DNA of 32,219 nt from an uncultured Actinomycetes bacterium (GTDB lineage: Bacteria; Actinomycetota; Acidimicrobiia; Acidimicrobiales; Microtrichaceae): contig CAIQNH010000027.1 in the NCBI GenBank assembly GCA_903873135.1, forward strand, positions 1 through 32,219. Reading direction: 5' to 3'. The position numbers and the translations under genes were made by a program. Positions 1 through 8,298 of this stretch are shown here, piece by piece. The notes under the pieces are model-generated. The model had not been told where the DNA came from. It saw nothing but the letters and a program-made list of their open reading frames with translations, and did no database searches. The stretch's first letter is position 1; the number at the start of each line of letters is the position of its first letter.

Positions 1-1190
1 ACCACACCTGCGCCCTGGGTAACGACCTGGGTGCATGGTGCTGGGGCAACGGCGGCGAGGGACGCCTCGGCGGCGGTGGCTCGCCGGCCTTCGTCAACCA
101 GACCACACCGGGGTCGGTGCTCGTCGGTCCGTCGACCACGATGGCGGGCGAGGTCGCCCAGGTGAGCGCCGGGGCCTCGTCGGCCTGCGCGCTCCAGATC
201 GACACCACCATCCGGTGCTGGGGCAGCGACAGCTCCGGCCAGCTGGGTGACACCGCAGCGGGTGGGTTCAGCTCGCTCGCCACGTTCGTCCGGCGGAACA
301 ACCTGGGGGGCAGCGACCCAGCGGTCACCGGGTTCGTCCAGGTCGCCGTCGGCGGGGCGCACGCCTGCGCCCTCAGTGAGTCCGGCACCGTGTCCTGTTG
401 GGGCGAGAACGGCAAGGGTCAACTCGGGACGGCCGACACGAACGATGCATCCAGCCCCCGGGTGGTGCAGGTGAGCGGCAGTGGCAGCGCACTGCCCAAC
501 GTGGTGCAGGTCGTCGCCGGCGACGAGCACACCTGTGCGCTCATCGCCGACGGCACCGCCCGGTGCTGGGGGTCATCGGAGGTCGGCCAGCTCGGCGACG
601 GCTCCGGCGGTTCGGGGACCTTCGCGTTCCTGCCCCAGACCGTGGTCACGTCACCGATCTCGACGGCGGCAATGGGTGGGATCGTCGAGTTGGCGGCGGG
701 GGGTGCGAACACCTGCGCCCTCATCGTCGACGGGAGCATCCGCTGCTGGGGTTCCAACGAGTCGGGACAGCTGCTGTTCCCCAGCAGCTCGGTCATCCAA
801 CCCGCCGCACCGTTCGCAGTGTTCTTCGGCTCGAACGATGCCGGCGGTGCTGTCGGCATCACCGTGAGCAACGCCACCGGTCTCGACCAGCACGCGTGTG
901 CGCTCGTCGCCAACGGCACCGCCCGCTGCTGGGGAGCCAATCAGTCGGGTCAGCTCGGACGAGGCGTGACCTCCGTCGAGGAGTCCGGGTCTTCAGAGGT
1001 GCTGAACGCCGGCACGGCCGAGCCGACGACGTTCGGCGAACTGACCGCAGGAGGTCGGCACACCTGCGGCATGCGGACCGGATCGACCCCCGGCCTCCAC
1101 TGCTGGGGTAGCGATTCCTCGGGTCAGCTCGGCAACGGTGGGGCGCTCCCGAACCGGACCAACCCCACGGCGATCAACTTCTTCAGCTGA
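1..1190 (+). CDS. RCC1-repeat (BNR-like beta-propeller) protein, 5' truncated by window edge
   Basis: The reading frame is open from base 3 to the TGA at 1188-1190, so only the last 395 residues are seen and the start lies outside the window. Seven RCC1-type repeats are visible, each of the pattern [H/S/N]xCAL-x7-CWG-x5-6-GQLG. RCC1 repeats form seven-bladed propellers used as binding or scaffold surfaces, and bacterial versions are usually exported. Six repeats carry a C-x9-C pair (the last is C-x11-C), which suggests a disulfide in each blade and an extracytoplasmic location. That is inference, because the signal peptide is not in the window. Its partner and substrate cannot be told. It converges on mutB with a long hairpin between the two genes. 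Confidence 0.85.
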   Translation, partial: HTCALGNDLGAWCWGNGGEGRLGGGGSPAFVNQTTPGSVLVGPSTTMAGEVAQVSAGASSACALQIDTTIRCWGSDSSGQLGDTAAGGFSSLATFVRRNNLGGSDPAVTGFVQVAVGGAHACALSESGTVSCWGENGKGQLGTADTNDASSPRVVQVSGSGSALPNVVQVVAGDEHTCALIADGTARCWGSSEVGQLGDGSGGSGTFAFLPQTVVTSPISTAAMGGIVELAAGGANTCALIVDGSIRCWGSNESGQLLFPSSSVIQPAAPFAVFFGSNDAGGAVGITVSNATGLDQHACALVANGTARCWGANQSGQLGRGVTSVEESGSSEVLNAGTAEPTTFGELTAGGRHTCGMRTGSTPGLHCWGSDSSGQLGNGGALPNRTNPTAINFFS

Positions 1191-1241
1191 CGCCGCCAGC
1201 TACCCGGCCCAACACCTGGCCCTGCTGCCTCCCACTGCCGA

Positions 1242-1289
1242 CTTCGTGGTGCGAGCGACATGCGAACGCATGGAGCTCGCACCACAAAG
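1242..1289. terminator. Long bidirectional hairpin between convergent genes
   Basis: GTGGTGCGAGC (1246-1256) pairs exactly with GCTCGCACCAC (1275-1285). Inside it, ATGCG (1260-1264) pairs with CGCAT (1267-1271) around an AA loop, with GAC opposite GGA as an internal loop. CTT/AAG at 1242-1244 and 1287-1289 can extend the stem past one mismatch. It lies between the RCC1 gene (plus) and mutB (minus), as expected for a terminator serving both. There is no U-tract on either side. Confidence 0.7.
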
Positions 1290-1290
1290 C

Positions 1291-1310
1291 GGGGGGAGGG
1301 GGGGGAGGGG
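1291..1310 (+). other. G-tract (G6-A-G8-A-G4), possible G-quadruplex
   Basis: Twenty consecutive purines, 18 of them G, lie between the shared hairpin and the mutB stop codon (1316-1314). The plus strand could form a quadruplex. On the mutB transcript the tract is C-rich. No function is shown by the sequence alone. Confidence 0.5.
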
Positions 1311-1313
1311 CGA

Positions 1314-3521
1314 TCAGGTGAGGTCGTAGCCGAGGCGGTCGGCGAGCTCCCGCAACAGGTCGGCCGCAGCGGTGTGGATCACCGTCCCCGGAGGGAAGAT
1401 CGCCGCAGCGCCGGCGGCCCGCAGCTCGTCGTAGTCCTGCGGCGGGATCACCCCGCCGACCACGACCACGATGTCCGGACGACCCAGATCGGCGAGCGCG
1501 TCGCGCAGCGCCGGCACCAGGGTGAGGTGCCCGGCCGCCAGCGACGACGCCCCGACCACGTGGACGTCGGCCTCGACCGCCTGCCGGGCCGCCTCCTCGG
1601 GCGTCTGGAACAGCGGGCCGATGTCGACGTCCCAGCCCAGGTCGGCGAACGCGGAGGCGATCACCTTCTGACCCCGGTCGTGGCCGTCCTGACCCATCTT
1701 GGCCAGCAGGATGCGCGGCCGTCGGCCGTCGGCCCGCTCGAACGACTCGACCAGCGAACGCACCTCGTCCACGGCACCTCCCCGCTCGCCGAGCTCGCTG
1801 CGGTACACGCCCGAGATGGACCGGATGTCGGCCCGGTGCCGACCGTAGACCACCTCGAGCGCGTCGCTGATCTCCCCGACCGACGCCTGGGCCCGGGCGG
1901 CGTCGACCGCCAGCTCGAGCAGGTTGCCCTCGCCCGAGTCGGCGCACCGGGTCAGCGCGTCGAGCGCGGAGCGCACCCGGTCGTCGTCGCGCTCGGCCCG
2001 CAGCCGCTCGAGCTTGGCGATCTGTCCGGCGCGCACCGCCGAGTTGTCGACCTTGAGGACCTCGACGTCCTCGTGCTCGGTGAGCCGGTACTTGTTGACC
2101 CCGATGACGGGCTGACGGCCGGAGTCGATCCGGGCCTGGGTCCGGGCGGCCGCCTCCTCGATGCGCAGCTTGGGGAGGCCGGCCGAGATCGCCGCCGCCA
2201 TGCCGCCGAGCTCGTCGACCTCACGGATGTGGGCGAGCGCCCGGTCGGCCAGCTCGGCGGTGAGCCGCTCGACGTAGTAGCTCCCACCCCACGGGTCGAT
2301 CACGCGGGTCGTGCCGGACTCCTGCTGCAGGAACAGCTGGGTGTTGCGGGCGATGCGGGCCGAGAAGTCGGTCGGCAGGGCGAGCGCCTCGTCGAGGGAG
2401 TTGGTGTGGAGACTCTGGGTGTGGCCCTGCGTGGCCGCCATCGCCTCGACGCACGTGCGCACGACGTTGTTGAACACGTCCTGCGCGGTGAGCGACCAGC
2501 CCGACGTCTGGGAGTGCGTGCGCAGCGACAACGACTTGGGGTTGGACGGACCGAACCGCTCCTCGACGAGCGACGCCCACAGCAGGCGGCCGGCGCGGAG
2601 CTTGGCGACCTCCATGAAGAAGTTCATGCCGATCGCCCAGAAGAAGCTGAGCCGCGGCGCGAACGCGTCGACGTCGAGCCCGGCGTCCAGCCCCGCCTGC
2701 ACGTACTCGAGGCCGTCGGCCAGCGTGTACGCGAGCTCCAGGTCGGCCGTCGCCCCCGCCTCCTGCATGTGGTAGCCGGAGATCGAGATGGAGTTGAACC
2801 TCGGCATCCGCTGGGAGGTGTAGGCGAAGATGTCGGAGATGATCCGCATGGAGGGGGCCGGCGGGTAGATGTAGGTGTTGCGGACCATGAACTCCTTGAG
2901 GATGTCGTTCTGGATGGTCCCCGCCAGCTGCTCGGGCGGCACCCCCTGCTCCTCACCGGCGACGATGTAGAGCGCCATGATCGGCAGCACCGCGCCGTTC
3001 ATGGTCATGGACACGCTCATCTGGTCGAGCGGGATCCCGTCGAACAGCACGCGCATGTCGTAGATGGAGTCGATCGCCACACCGGCCATGCCCACGTCGC
3101 CGACGACCCGGGGGTTGTCGGAGTCGTAGCCCCGGTGGGTCGGCAGGTCGAACGCCACCGACAGACCCTTCTGGCCCGCGGCCAGGTTGCGCCGGTAGAA
3201 GGCGTTGGAGTCCTCGGCGGTGGAGAACCCGGCGTACTGCCGGATGGTCCACGGCTGGTTGACGTACATGGTCGGGTACGGGCCCCGGAGGAACGGCGGC
3301 AGCCCCGGGAAGGTGTCGAGGAAGTCCAGATCGGCGACGTCGGCCGCGGAGTACAGCGGTGCCACGTCGATCCCCTCCGGGGTCGACCACACGAGCTTCC
3401 CGGGCTCGACGCCGGTGGCGGCCTCCACCGCCTCCTCCCAGGCGTCGCGGGCGTCCGCCGGTGGCGGCACCACCCCGGGGAGCGGGACCTGGGTGAAGTC
3501 GGGGACCTCGAAGCTGCTCAC
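1314..3521 (-). CDS. mutB: Methylmalonyl-CoA mutase large (catalytic) subunit
   Basis: The 735-residue product has the full length of the cobalamin-dependent mutase alpha chain, which interconverts (R)-methylmalonyl-CoA and succinyl-CoA in propionate metabolism. The N-terminal TIM-barrel half shows [12 protein letters not shown] (about 90-101) with the tyrosine (Y96) typical of methylmalonyl-CoA-specific enzymes, then [34 protein letters not shown] (with the substrate arginine) and GYHMQEAGA with its histidine. The C-terminal B12 domain has D612-x-H614-x-x-G617 (DGHDRG), the lower-axial-ligand motif. The GTG start overlaps the mutA stop as GTGA, so the two are translationally coupled. A glutamine (Q89) stands before PWT where many homologues have arginine. 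MeaB and the epimerase are not in the window. Confidence 0.96.
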   Translation of the reverse strand: MSSFEVPDFTQVPLPGVVPPPADARDAWEEAVEAATGVEPGKLVWSTPEGIDVAPLYSAADVADLDFLDTFPGLPPFLRGPYPTMYVNQPWTIRQYAGFSTAEDSNAFYRRNLAAGQKGLSVAFDLPTHRGYDSDNPRVVGDVGMAGVAIDSIYDMRVLFDGIPLDQMSVSMTMNGAVLPIMALYIVAGEEQGVPPEQLAGTIQNDILKEFMVRNTYIYPPAPSMRIISDIFAYTSQRMPRFNSISISGYHMQEAGATADLELAYTLADGLEYVQAGLDAGLDVDAFAPRLSFFWAIGMNFFMEVAKLRAGRLLWASLVEERFGPSNPKSLSLRTHSQTSGWSLTAQDVFNNVVRTCVEAMAATQGHTQSLHTNSLDEALALPTDFSARIARNTQLFLQQESGTTRVIDPWGGSYYVERLTAELADRALAHIREVDELGGMAAAISAGLPKLRIEEAAARTQARIDSGRQPVIGVNKYRLTEHEDVEVLKVDNSAVRAGQIAKLERLRAERDDDRVRSALDALTRCADSGEGNLLELAVDAARAQASVGEISDALEVVYGRHRADIRSISGVYRSELGERGGAVDEVRSLVESFERADGRRPRILLAKMGQDGHDRGQKVIASAFADLGWDVDIGPLFQTPEEAARQAVEADVHVVGASSLAAGHLTLVPALRDALADLGRPDIVVVVGGVIPPQDYDELRAAGAAAIFPPGTVIHTAAADLLRELADRLGYDLT

Positions 3522-5413
3522 CGGACACCTCCCGTCACGCCGCAGACCTCGAGGGCCCGACGCAGGACGTCGAGCACGTCGACGCCGATGTGGACGAACT
3601 CGTCGACCCCGGCGGCCGTGAGCCGCTCGCGGTCGTCACCCGGCGCACCCGCCAGGTAGACCCGCCCGACGCCGCTCCCGGCGAGCGCCGCGGCTGCGTC
3701 AGCTCCACGCTCGGCGTAGACCGCGTCGGACGAGCACAGGCACACGATCGCCGCGCCGGACGCCGCCGCGTCGGCGGCCAGCTCGGCCGGGTCGTCGTAG
3801 CCCGTGGTGTCGCCCCGTTCGGTCGTGACCGCCCGGATCCCCCCGGCGGCGAACAGGTTGCGGGTGAACGTGGCCCGAGCGGTGTGCACGGCGACCGGTC
3901 CGAGGTTGGCCAGGAACACGGTGGGTTCCCGGCCGTCCGCCCGGGCGGCGTCGGCGAGGTCCCGGAGCTCCTCGTACCCCTCGGCCCAGCGGACGGGGAC
4001 GAGGAGCGGGGTGTGCGGGTCGACCGGGGCGACCTCGGGCGCGGGTTCCTCCAGATCAGGGAACTCGCTCACGCCGGTGATCGGTCGACGCCTCGTGGCC
4101 ACCTGGGCCTCCACCCGCGACCGTTCGTCGGCGACGCGAGCGGCCAGCGTGCCGTCGACCAACGCCCGGCCGACACCGCCGGCCTCCTCGAGCTGCTGGA
4201 AGGTCGACCACGCCGCCTGTGCGATCCGCTCGGTGAGCTCCTCGAGGAACGCCGAGCCGCCCGCGGGGTCGAGCACCCGGCCGAGCGACGACTCCTCGAG
4301 CAGCAGGAGCTGCGTGTTGCGCGCCATGCGGCGGCCCAGGTCCGACGAACCGGCGAGCAGCGCGTCGTAGCTGTCGGTCGTGATGCTGTCGGCACCACCC
4401 ACGCCGGCGGCGAACGTCGCGGCGGTGACCCGCAGCAGGTTCACCCACGGGTCGCGCGTCGTGAGCATGCGGCGGGCCGTGCGCACCGACAGCGGCGATC
4501 CCGGCACCCCCGAGCCGCCGCACGCCGAGGTGAGCGCCGACCAGAGACGCCGGGCGGCGCGGACCTTGGCGATCGTCACGAACACGTCGGTGTCGGCCGC
4601 GAGCTCGAGCTCGATCTGCGAGACGGCGTCGTCGACGTCGAGTCCGGCGGCGCCGAGCTCGCGCAGGTACGCGGCACCGGTCGAGAGCACCACGGCGAGC
4701 TCGAGGACCTCGGACGCGCCCGACTCGACGACCGGGAGCGACGACACCGTCATCGTCCGGACACCCGGGCGGGTCGCAGCGGTCCGGACGGCCAGCTCGG
4801 CGGCCCGGGTGAGGGCCTCACCGACCGGGAGGTCGGCCTGCCCCTCGGCGGCCAGGGCGGCGAACGGGTCGGCGCCGAACCCACCGACGGTGTCGGCGCC
4901 GCCCAGACCCTGCTGGTCCCAGAGCCCCTCGAGCGCCGACGCGGCCGACTCGAAGGACCAACCCGCCCGGAGCACGACCGGCGCCAGGTCGAGGAGCACG
5001 CCGTCGAGTCGCGCCGGGAGGTCGGACGGTGTCGCGGGCGGGAACGGGATCTCGAGTGCCGTCACCCCGCGTTCGAGGTCCTCGAGCGCCTGACGGTTGG
5101 CGACGGTCGCGTCGAGAGCGTCGACCGGTCGACGCACCTCCCACAACCCGAACGGTCGGGGTGCCGGGTGGACACCCCTCGTGGTCGGAGCCGCCCCGGG
5201 GAAGCCCGATCCGTCGTGGCCGGTGGCCCCCTCGCCCGGCACGTGGAGCGGCTCGACCTCGACGCCACCCGGCGTGGTGGATCGCAGCGTGCTCGACGCT
5301 CGGCCCTTCAGGGCACCGGCGACGGCGGCCTCCCACTCCTCGCGGGTCGCCGCCGGGAACGCGCCCGCCAGGGACCGGGACGACCCGACCGGACTGTCGT
5401 CGGCTGTTGCCAC
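3518..5413 (-). CDS. mutA: Methylmalonyl-CoA mutase small (non-catalytic) subunit
   Basis: The 631-residue product is the usual length of the MutA beta chain that pairs with MutB. It keeps the mutase barrel fold signature (for example [47 protein letters not shown], described here as adjoining blocks) and the C-terminal Rossmann-like B12-domain fold. It lacks the DxHxxG cobalt-ligand motif, reading [13 protein letters not shown] there, as expected for the structural subunit. I chose the GTG at 5413 because GAGGAGG lies 5 nt upstream and homology begins just after it. The frame stays open to 5611, but that extension is Arg/Pro-rich and overlaps the preceding gene. It is followed by mutB with a 4-base overlap. 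Confidence 0.93.
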   Translation of the reverse strand: MATADDSPVGSSRSLAGAFPAATREEWEAAVAGALKGRASSTLRSTTPGGVEVEPLHVPGEGATGHDGSGFPGAAPTTRGVHPAPRPFGLWEVRRPVDALDATVANRQALEDLERGVTALEIPFPPATPSDLPARLDGVLLDLAPVVLRAGWSFESAASALEGLWDQQGLGGADTVGGFGADPFAALAAEGQADLPVGEALTRAAELAVRTAATRPGVRTMTVSSLPVVESGASEVLELAVVLSTGAAYLRELGAAGLDVDDAVSQIELELAADTDVFVTIAKVRAARRLWSALTSACGGSGVPGSPLSVRTARRMLTTRDPWVNLLRVTAATFAAGVGGADSITTDSYDALLAGSSDLGRRMARNTQLLLLEESSLGRVLDPAGGSAFLEELTERIAQAAWSTFQQLEEAGGVGRALVDGTLAARVADERSRVEAQVATRRRPITGVSEFPDLEEPAPEVAPVDPHTPLLVPVRWAEGYEELRDLADAARADGREPTVFLANLGPVAVHTARATFTRNLFAAGGIRAVTTERGDTTGYDDPAELAADAAASGAAIVCLCSSDAVYAERGADAAAALAGSGVGRVYLAGAPGDDRERLTAAGVDEFVHIGVDVLDVLRRALEVCGVTGGVR

Positions 5414-5489
5414 GTGGACCTCCTCGACCACCGCACCCGGTGGCACGTCCGCCGGGACCCGCCGCTCCGACGGGCTCCGAACGGCGGCG

Positions 5490-5495
5490 AGGCTA
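5490..5495 (-). promoter_or_regulatory. Candidate -10 box (TAGCCT) for mutAB
   Basis: TAGCCT on the minus strand fits TANNNT and would give a leader of about 70 nt ending in the GAGGAGG ribosome site of mutA. Its first three bases are the TAG stop of the upstream ferric-reductase-like gene. Read-through from the upstream operon is the alternative. Confidence 0.3.
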
Positions 5496-6212
5496 CCGGA
5501 GGTCCACGCCCGACTCCGAAGCCACCGGTCCCCGGTACGGCGGCGGCGTGAGCACCGGTGCGGAGGGGCCGCCCAGCGGCGCCGGCCGGTCCGGAACGGG
5601 CGGGGCGGCACCGGCGACCGAACCGGTCGCTGGGCGACCTCGACCCGCCACCGCCGATCGGGCGCCGGCGGGCACCCGGGCGGGACGGGACCCCCTGGTC
5701 AGGATGCGGTAGATGGTGAGGAAGCACACCACCGACGCCAGGCCGAGCGTCACCCAGCGGAACCACGGGTTGTCGGCATCGGTGCCGGCCGTCATGGCGT
5801 GGAGACCGACGAGCACGGCGAGCGGGTACGAGAGCAGGTGGAGCAGGTGCCACCGACGCCGTGACAACCGGCGCTGGAACCACGACGACACCTGCACCAC
5901 GGCGAGCAACCAGACGGCGAACACACCCCAGGCGACGGGCGCGGGCTTCCAGTCAGAGGCGAACGGCACGACGAGTTCGACGAGGGTGAACTCCTCGAAG
6001 CTGTCGGCCCAGACCGCGAGGAGGTGGACGACGACGAACGTGACCGAGAGTCCCGCGAGCCCCCGGTGCAGGTCGGTGAGCCACGCGGGCACCCCCTTCC
6101 GGGGGATCATCCGGGTGCTCACCAACAACCCCCACACCACGGTGAGGGCGATCAGGACGGCGGCGACCATGCCGCTGGACCGGGCGACGAACCACCAGAA
6201 CTGCTCGCTCAC
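5493..6212 (-). CDS. Ferric-reductase-like transmembrane (heme b) protein
   Basis: This 239-residue protein has about five hydrophobic segments (roughly 12-32, 52-70, 92-110, 124-141 and 152-170) and a Pro/Gly/Ala-rich cytoplasmic-type tail from about 172. Two histidine pairs sit at heme-b spacing: H49-x13-H63 (DLHRG...VVHLL) and H125-x12-H138 (HLLHLLSY...GLHAM). This is the pattern of the ferric-reductase-like transmembrane domain found in FRE/NOX-type and MsrQ-type cytochromes. There is no attached FAD/NAD domain, so an electron donor must be separate. The GTG start at 6212 overlaps the apbE stop (GTGA), with GGGAGG upstream. The frame continues to 6443 inside apbE, but that part is a shadow. 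Membrane electron transfer is inferred; the exact acceptor is unknown. Confidence 0.8.
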   Translation of the reverse strand: MSEQFWWFVARSSGMVAAVLIALTVVWGLLVSTRMIPRKGVPAWLTDLHRGLAGLSVTFVVVHLLAVWADSFEEFTLVELVVPFASDWKPAPVAWGVFAVWLLAVVQVSSWFQRRLSRRRWHLLHLLSYPLAVLVGLHAMTAGTDADNPWFRWVTLGLASVVCFLTIYRILTRGSRPARVPAGARSAVAGRGRPATGSVAGAAPPVPDRPAPLGGPSAPVLTPPPYRGPVASESGVDLR

Positions 6213-7213
6213 CCGACCACCTCCCGGCACGACCCCTCGAGCACGTTCGACTCCACGAGGGTTCCATCGGCCTCCGGGGCCACGACCATGAACTCGGATC
6301 CACGTCCGCCCAGCACGAACTGTTCGCCGTCGTTCGTGGTCACGAGCACACCCAGGTCGCCCGAGAGGTCGACCAGCACCGGGTCCGGGCCGTCGATGCC
6401 CCAGCCGACCAGCACGGCGGTGGCGACCGCCTCCGCCCACCACGCCTCGCCGGCCAGGACGCTCACCGAGGCGACGGGGCCGGTCACCGGCCGGCAGGTC
6501 GACGGGTCGACCACGTGGTGCGCCTCACCGCCGTCGGACAGGGGCCAGCGTCGGCGTCGGGTCGAGGAGGTCGCGAGCGCCCCGTGCGTGAGCGACACCC
6601 GGACCGGAGGGCCGACCAGGTGGTCGACCTCCACCTCCCACCCACCTGCGGGCGTCACGCCCCAGACCCGCAGGTCGCCACCGACGTTCACGAGCACCCC
6701 GGTCGCGGCGGCCAGGTGCTCGGGCAGTCCGTCGACCACCAGGTCGGCCGCGCAGCCCTTGCCGATCCCACCCGGGTCGAACCGGGTCCCGGGGCCCAGG
6801 TCGACGAGTCCGGTGGCCACGTCCACGTGCACGCGCTGGGCCGGGGACGGACGAGGTGCCGGCAGTCGGCCACGTCGGCCCGACCACGGGAACGAGCCGT
6901 CGTAGCCGAGCTCGACGAGCAGGTCGCCCACGAACGGGTCGAAGCGGCCGGCGGTGGCGTGCCACGCCTCGACCGAGCGGGCGAGCAGTTCGGCCGTGTC
7001 GGCGCTGACCAGGACCCCACCACCGTCACGGGCGTTGAGTGCGGACACCTCGCTCTCGGGCACGAACCGGGACCACCGGCGCTCGAGACCGGCGAGTCGC
7101 TCGACCACGGAGGACGGCTCGATCGCAGCGTCGGGACCGACGACGGCGACGTGGACGTCGGTCCCCATGAGGTGCGCCGTGGCCCAACGGGCGGAGTCCA
7201 CGTCGCGGCTCAA
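6209..7213 (-). CDS. apbE: FAD:protein FMN transferase (ApbE family)
   Basis: ApbE enzymes split FAD and attach FMN covalently to a Ser/Thr of target flavoproteins. The 334-residue product shows the family motifs: SRFVPESEVSALN (48-60), FDPFVGDLL (91-99), FDPGGIGKG (145-153), VNVGGDLRVWG (175-185), ATSSTRRRRW (214-223) and HHVVDPSTCRP (232-242). In the Mg2+-binding segment usually read as D-A-x-A-T, the aspartate is glutamate here (E261, T265). No signal peptide or lipobox is seen, so it probably acts in the cytoplasm unless exported otherwise. The likely start is TTG at 7213, overlapping the previous stop as TTGA. GTG at 7201 or ATG at 7168 are alternatives, and the ribosome site is weak. 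No FMN-binding target protein with the [S/T]GAT signature is in the window. Confidence 0.9.
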   Translation of the reverse strand: MSRDVDSARWATAHLMGTDVHVAVVGPDAAIEPSSVVERLAGLERRWSRFVPESEVSALNARDGGGVLVSADTAELLARSVEAWHATAGRFDPFVGDLLVELGYDGSFPWSGRRGRLPAPRPSPAQRVHVDVATGLVDLGPGTRFDPGGIGKGCAADLVVDGLPEHLAAATGVLVNVGGDLRVWGVTPAGGWEVEVDHLVGPPVRVSLTHGALATSSTRRRRWPLSDGGEAHHVVDPSTCRPVTGPVASVSVLAGEAWWAEAVATAVLVGWGIDGPDPVLVDLSGDLGVLVTTNDGEQFVLGGRGSEFMVVAPEADGTLVESNVLEGSCREVVG

Positions 7214-7710
7214 CTCGCGGACGACCGCGTGGCCGGAGCCGGCCTCGGCGCCGGGGCCGGTCGGGGAGCGCTCACGGCACCGCCCGACGAACCGCTGGGC
7301 CGACTCGACGACACCGAGCCGCCCGACGAACCACCGGACGAACCGCCGGAGGAGCCACCCGAGGACGAGCGACCGGAGCCCGACCGACCCGAACCGGACC
7401 GGCCGGCACCCGACCCGCTCGAGGACGAGCTGCTCGAGCCCGCGTCGCTCGACCCGGCGTCCGCGGGCGTCGGCGCCGGTACGTGGACGCGCCGGATGAC
7501 GATCACCGGCGGCGGCGCCGTCGTCGGCGGGGGCGCCGTGGTCGGGGCCGGCGCCGCGACCGGTGCTGCCGCCGCCGACCGGTCCGAGCTGGCGCCCATC
7601 CAGGCCACCAGGCCGAACATGGCGGCTCCGGCGAGTCCGGCGGCCAGCCGGCGGGCCGTGTCGGCCGGGTGCCGGCGTCGGCGTCGGGACCGATCAGTCG
7701 TCGTCGTCAC
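7210..7710 (-). CDS. Single-pass membrane protein with Pro linker and Ser/Gly/Arg-rich tail, unknown function
   Basis: I do not recognise this 166-residue protein. A basic N-terminus (about 7-14, five consecutive Arg) precedes one membrane segment (about 20-38), so the rest is predicted outside. Then come an Ala/Pro/Thr linker, a short beta-like stretch PPVIVIRRVHVPAP, and a tail dominated by Ser, Gly and regularly placed Arg (GSGRS repeats, then SSGG repeats). GTG at 7710 has GAGG upstream and overlaps the end of the preceding gene by 17 bp. The neighbouring exported protein has a related stretch (TIVVDVTVPDLPP) but an acidic tail, so the two may be a pair. Low-complexity composition makes homology calls unreliable. 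Confidence 0.6.
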   Translation of the reverse strand: MTTTTDRSRRRRRHPADTARRLAAGLAGAAMFGLVAWMGASSDRSAAAAPVAAPAPTTAPPPTTAPPPVIVIRRVHVPAPTPADAGSSDAGSSSSSSSGSGAGRSGSGRSGSGRSSSGGSSGGSSGGSSGGSVSSSRPSGSSGGAVSAPRPAPAPRPAPATRSSAS

Positions 7711-8185
7711 GACCCTCGTCCTCGTCGTCCTCGTACTCCTCCTCGTCCTCGTACTCACGCTCGTCCTCGTACTCCTCCTCGTAGCGGGGAGCACCTGACC
7801 CGCCCGCGGGTGGCGCCGACCCGGCGGGGGCCTCCGCGACGTACGACAGCCCCGGTTCGACCCACGTCGAGTCCGACGAGGACCCTCCTGACCCACCAGC
7901 GCCGCCCCCTGAGGAACCCCCGTCCACGAACTGCTCCGGCGGGGCCGGCTCGGACGCCGGCGCCGCAGCGGGCACCGGCGGCAGGTCGGGCACCGTGACG
8001 TCGACGACGATGGTCGACGGCGTGGCGGGAGGCGCCGTGGTGGTGGACTCGACGGCGGCGAGCTGACCCGCCGGCGTCGGGGTGGGTTCCGAGCTGGCGG
8101 AGAGGTTGACGGCCACGGCCGCCGAGGCGGCCCCGGCGGTCAGGAAGGCGGCGACGAAGGTGGCGGTGAGCTGCTTGGTGATCAC
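7694..8185 (-). CDS. Exported protein with Glu/Asp/Tyr tail, unknown function
   Basis: I do not recognise this 163-residue protein. The N-terminus MITKQLTATFVAAFLTAGAA is a signal peptide or membrane anchor. It is followed by a Thr/Pro/Ala linker, TIVVDVTVPDLPPVP (about 58-72), a Gly/Ser stretch, and a C-terminal 30-residue tail made almost only of Glu, Asp and Tyr with a few Arg (about 134-163). Such tails can bind metal ions or a basic partner, but neither is shown. It is the first gene of the apbE/heme-protein operon. The GTG start at 8185 has no Shine-Dalgarno. It lies 7 nt after a TACCCT -10 box, which indicates leaderless translation. Confidence 0.65.
   Translation of the reverse strand: MITKQLTATFVAAFLTAGAASAAVAVNLSASSEPTPTPAGQLAAVESTTTAPPATPSTIVVDVTVPDLPPVPAAAPASEPAPPEQFVDGGSSGGGAGGSGGSSSDSTWVEPGLSYVAEAPAGSAPPAGGSGAPRYEEEYEDEREYEDEEEYEDDEDEGRDDDD
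7729..7782 (-). repeat. Three tandem 18-bp units in the acidic-tail coding region
   Basis: Units at 7729-7746, 7747-7764 and 7765-7782 follow head to tail. The first and third are identical (CCTCGTACTCCTCCTCGT on the plus strand) and the second differs at three positions. Each encodes a six-residue Glu/Asp/Tyr block, so the number of tail blocks can change without a frameshift. Confidence 0.85.
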
Positions 8186-8192
8186 GAGGTCG

Positions 8193-8198
8193 AGGGTA
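8193..8198 (-). promoter_or_regulatory. -10 box TACCCT, leaderless promoter of the apbE operon
   Basis: TACCCT ends 7 nt before the GTG at 8185, so transcription should begin at or next to the start codon. The divergent response regulator begins at 8299, leaving a 113-bp shared control region. Confidence 0.6.
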
Positions 8199-8298
8199 GG
8201 GACCTCCGTCCCAACGTCGGTCCAGCGGACGGTGAGCTTTCGGTAAAGATCGACGGCCGCCCGGGGTGCCGTCGGGACCGTGTGACACGCTGTCGACC

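Noticed and set aside
1260-3659. Long open frame opposite mutB (about 800 codons)
   Set aside because: It is an antisense shadow caused by the high GC content. It is Arg/Gly/Asp-rich with no family motif, while the other strand encodes a full, conserved mutase.
3590-5551. Long open frame opposite mutA (about 650 codons)
   Set aside because: Same reason. The composition is Arg-rich and the minus strand is a clear MutA.
5414-5611. N-terminal extension of mutA to 5611
   Set aside because: The extra 66 residues are Arg/Pro-rich and overlap the end of the ferric-reductase-like gene, and a strong GAGGAGG site precedes the GTG at 5413.
5492-6443. Long N-terminal extension of the ferric-reductase-like protein to 6443
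   Set aside because: Residues before the GTG at 6212 are Gly/Arg-rich and overlap apbE. The GTGA overlap and GGGAGG site mark the real start.
7210-7782. Tandem repeats as a CRISPR or mobile-element array
   Set aside because: They are in frame within coding sequence, with no spacers and no leader.
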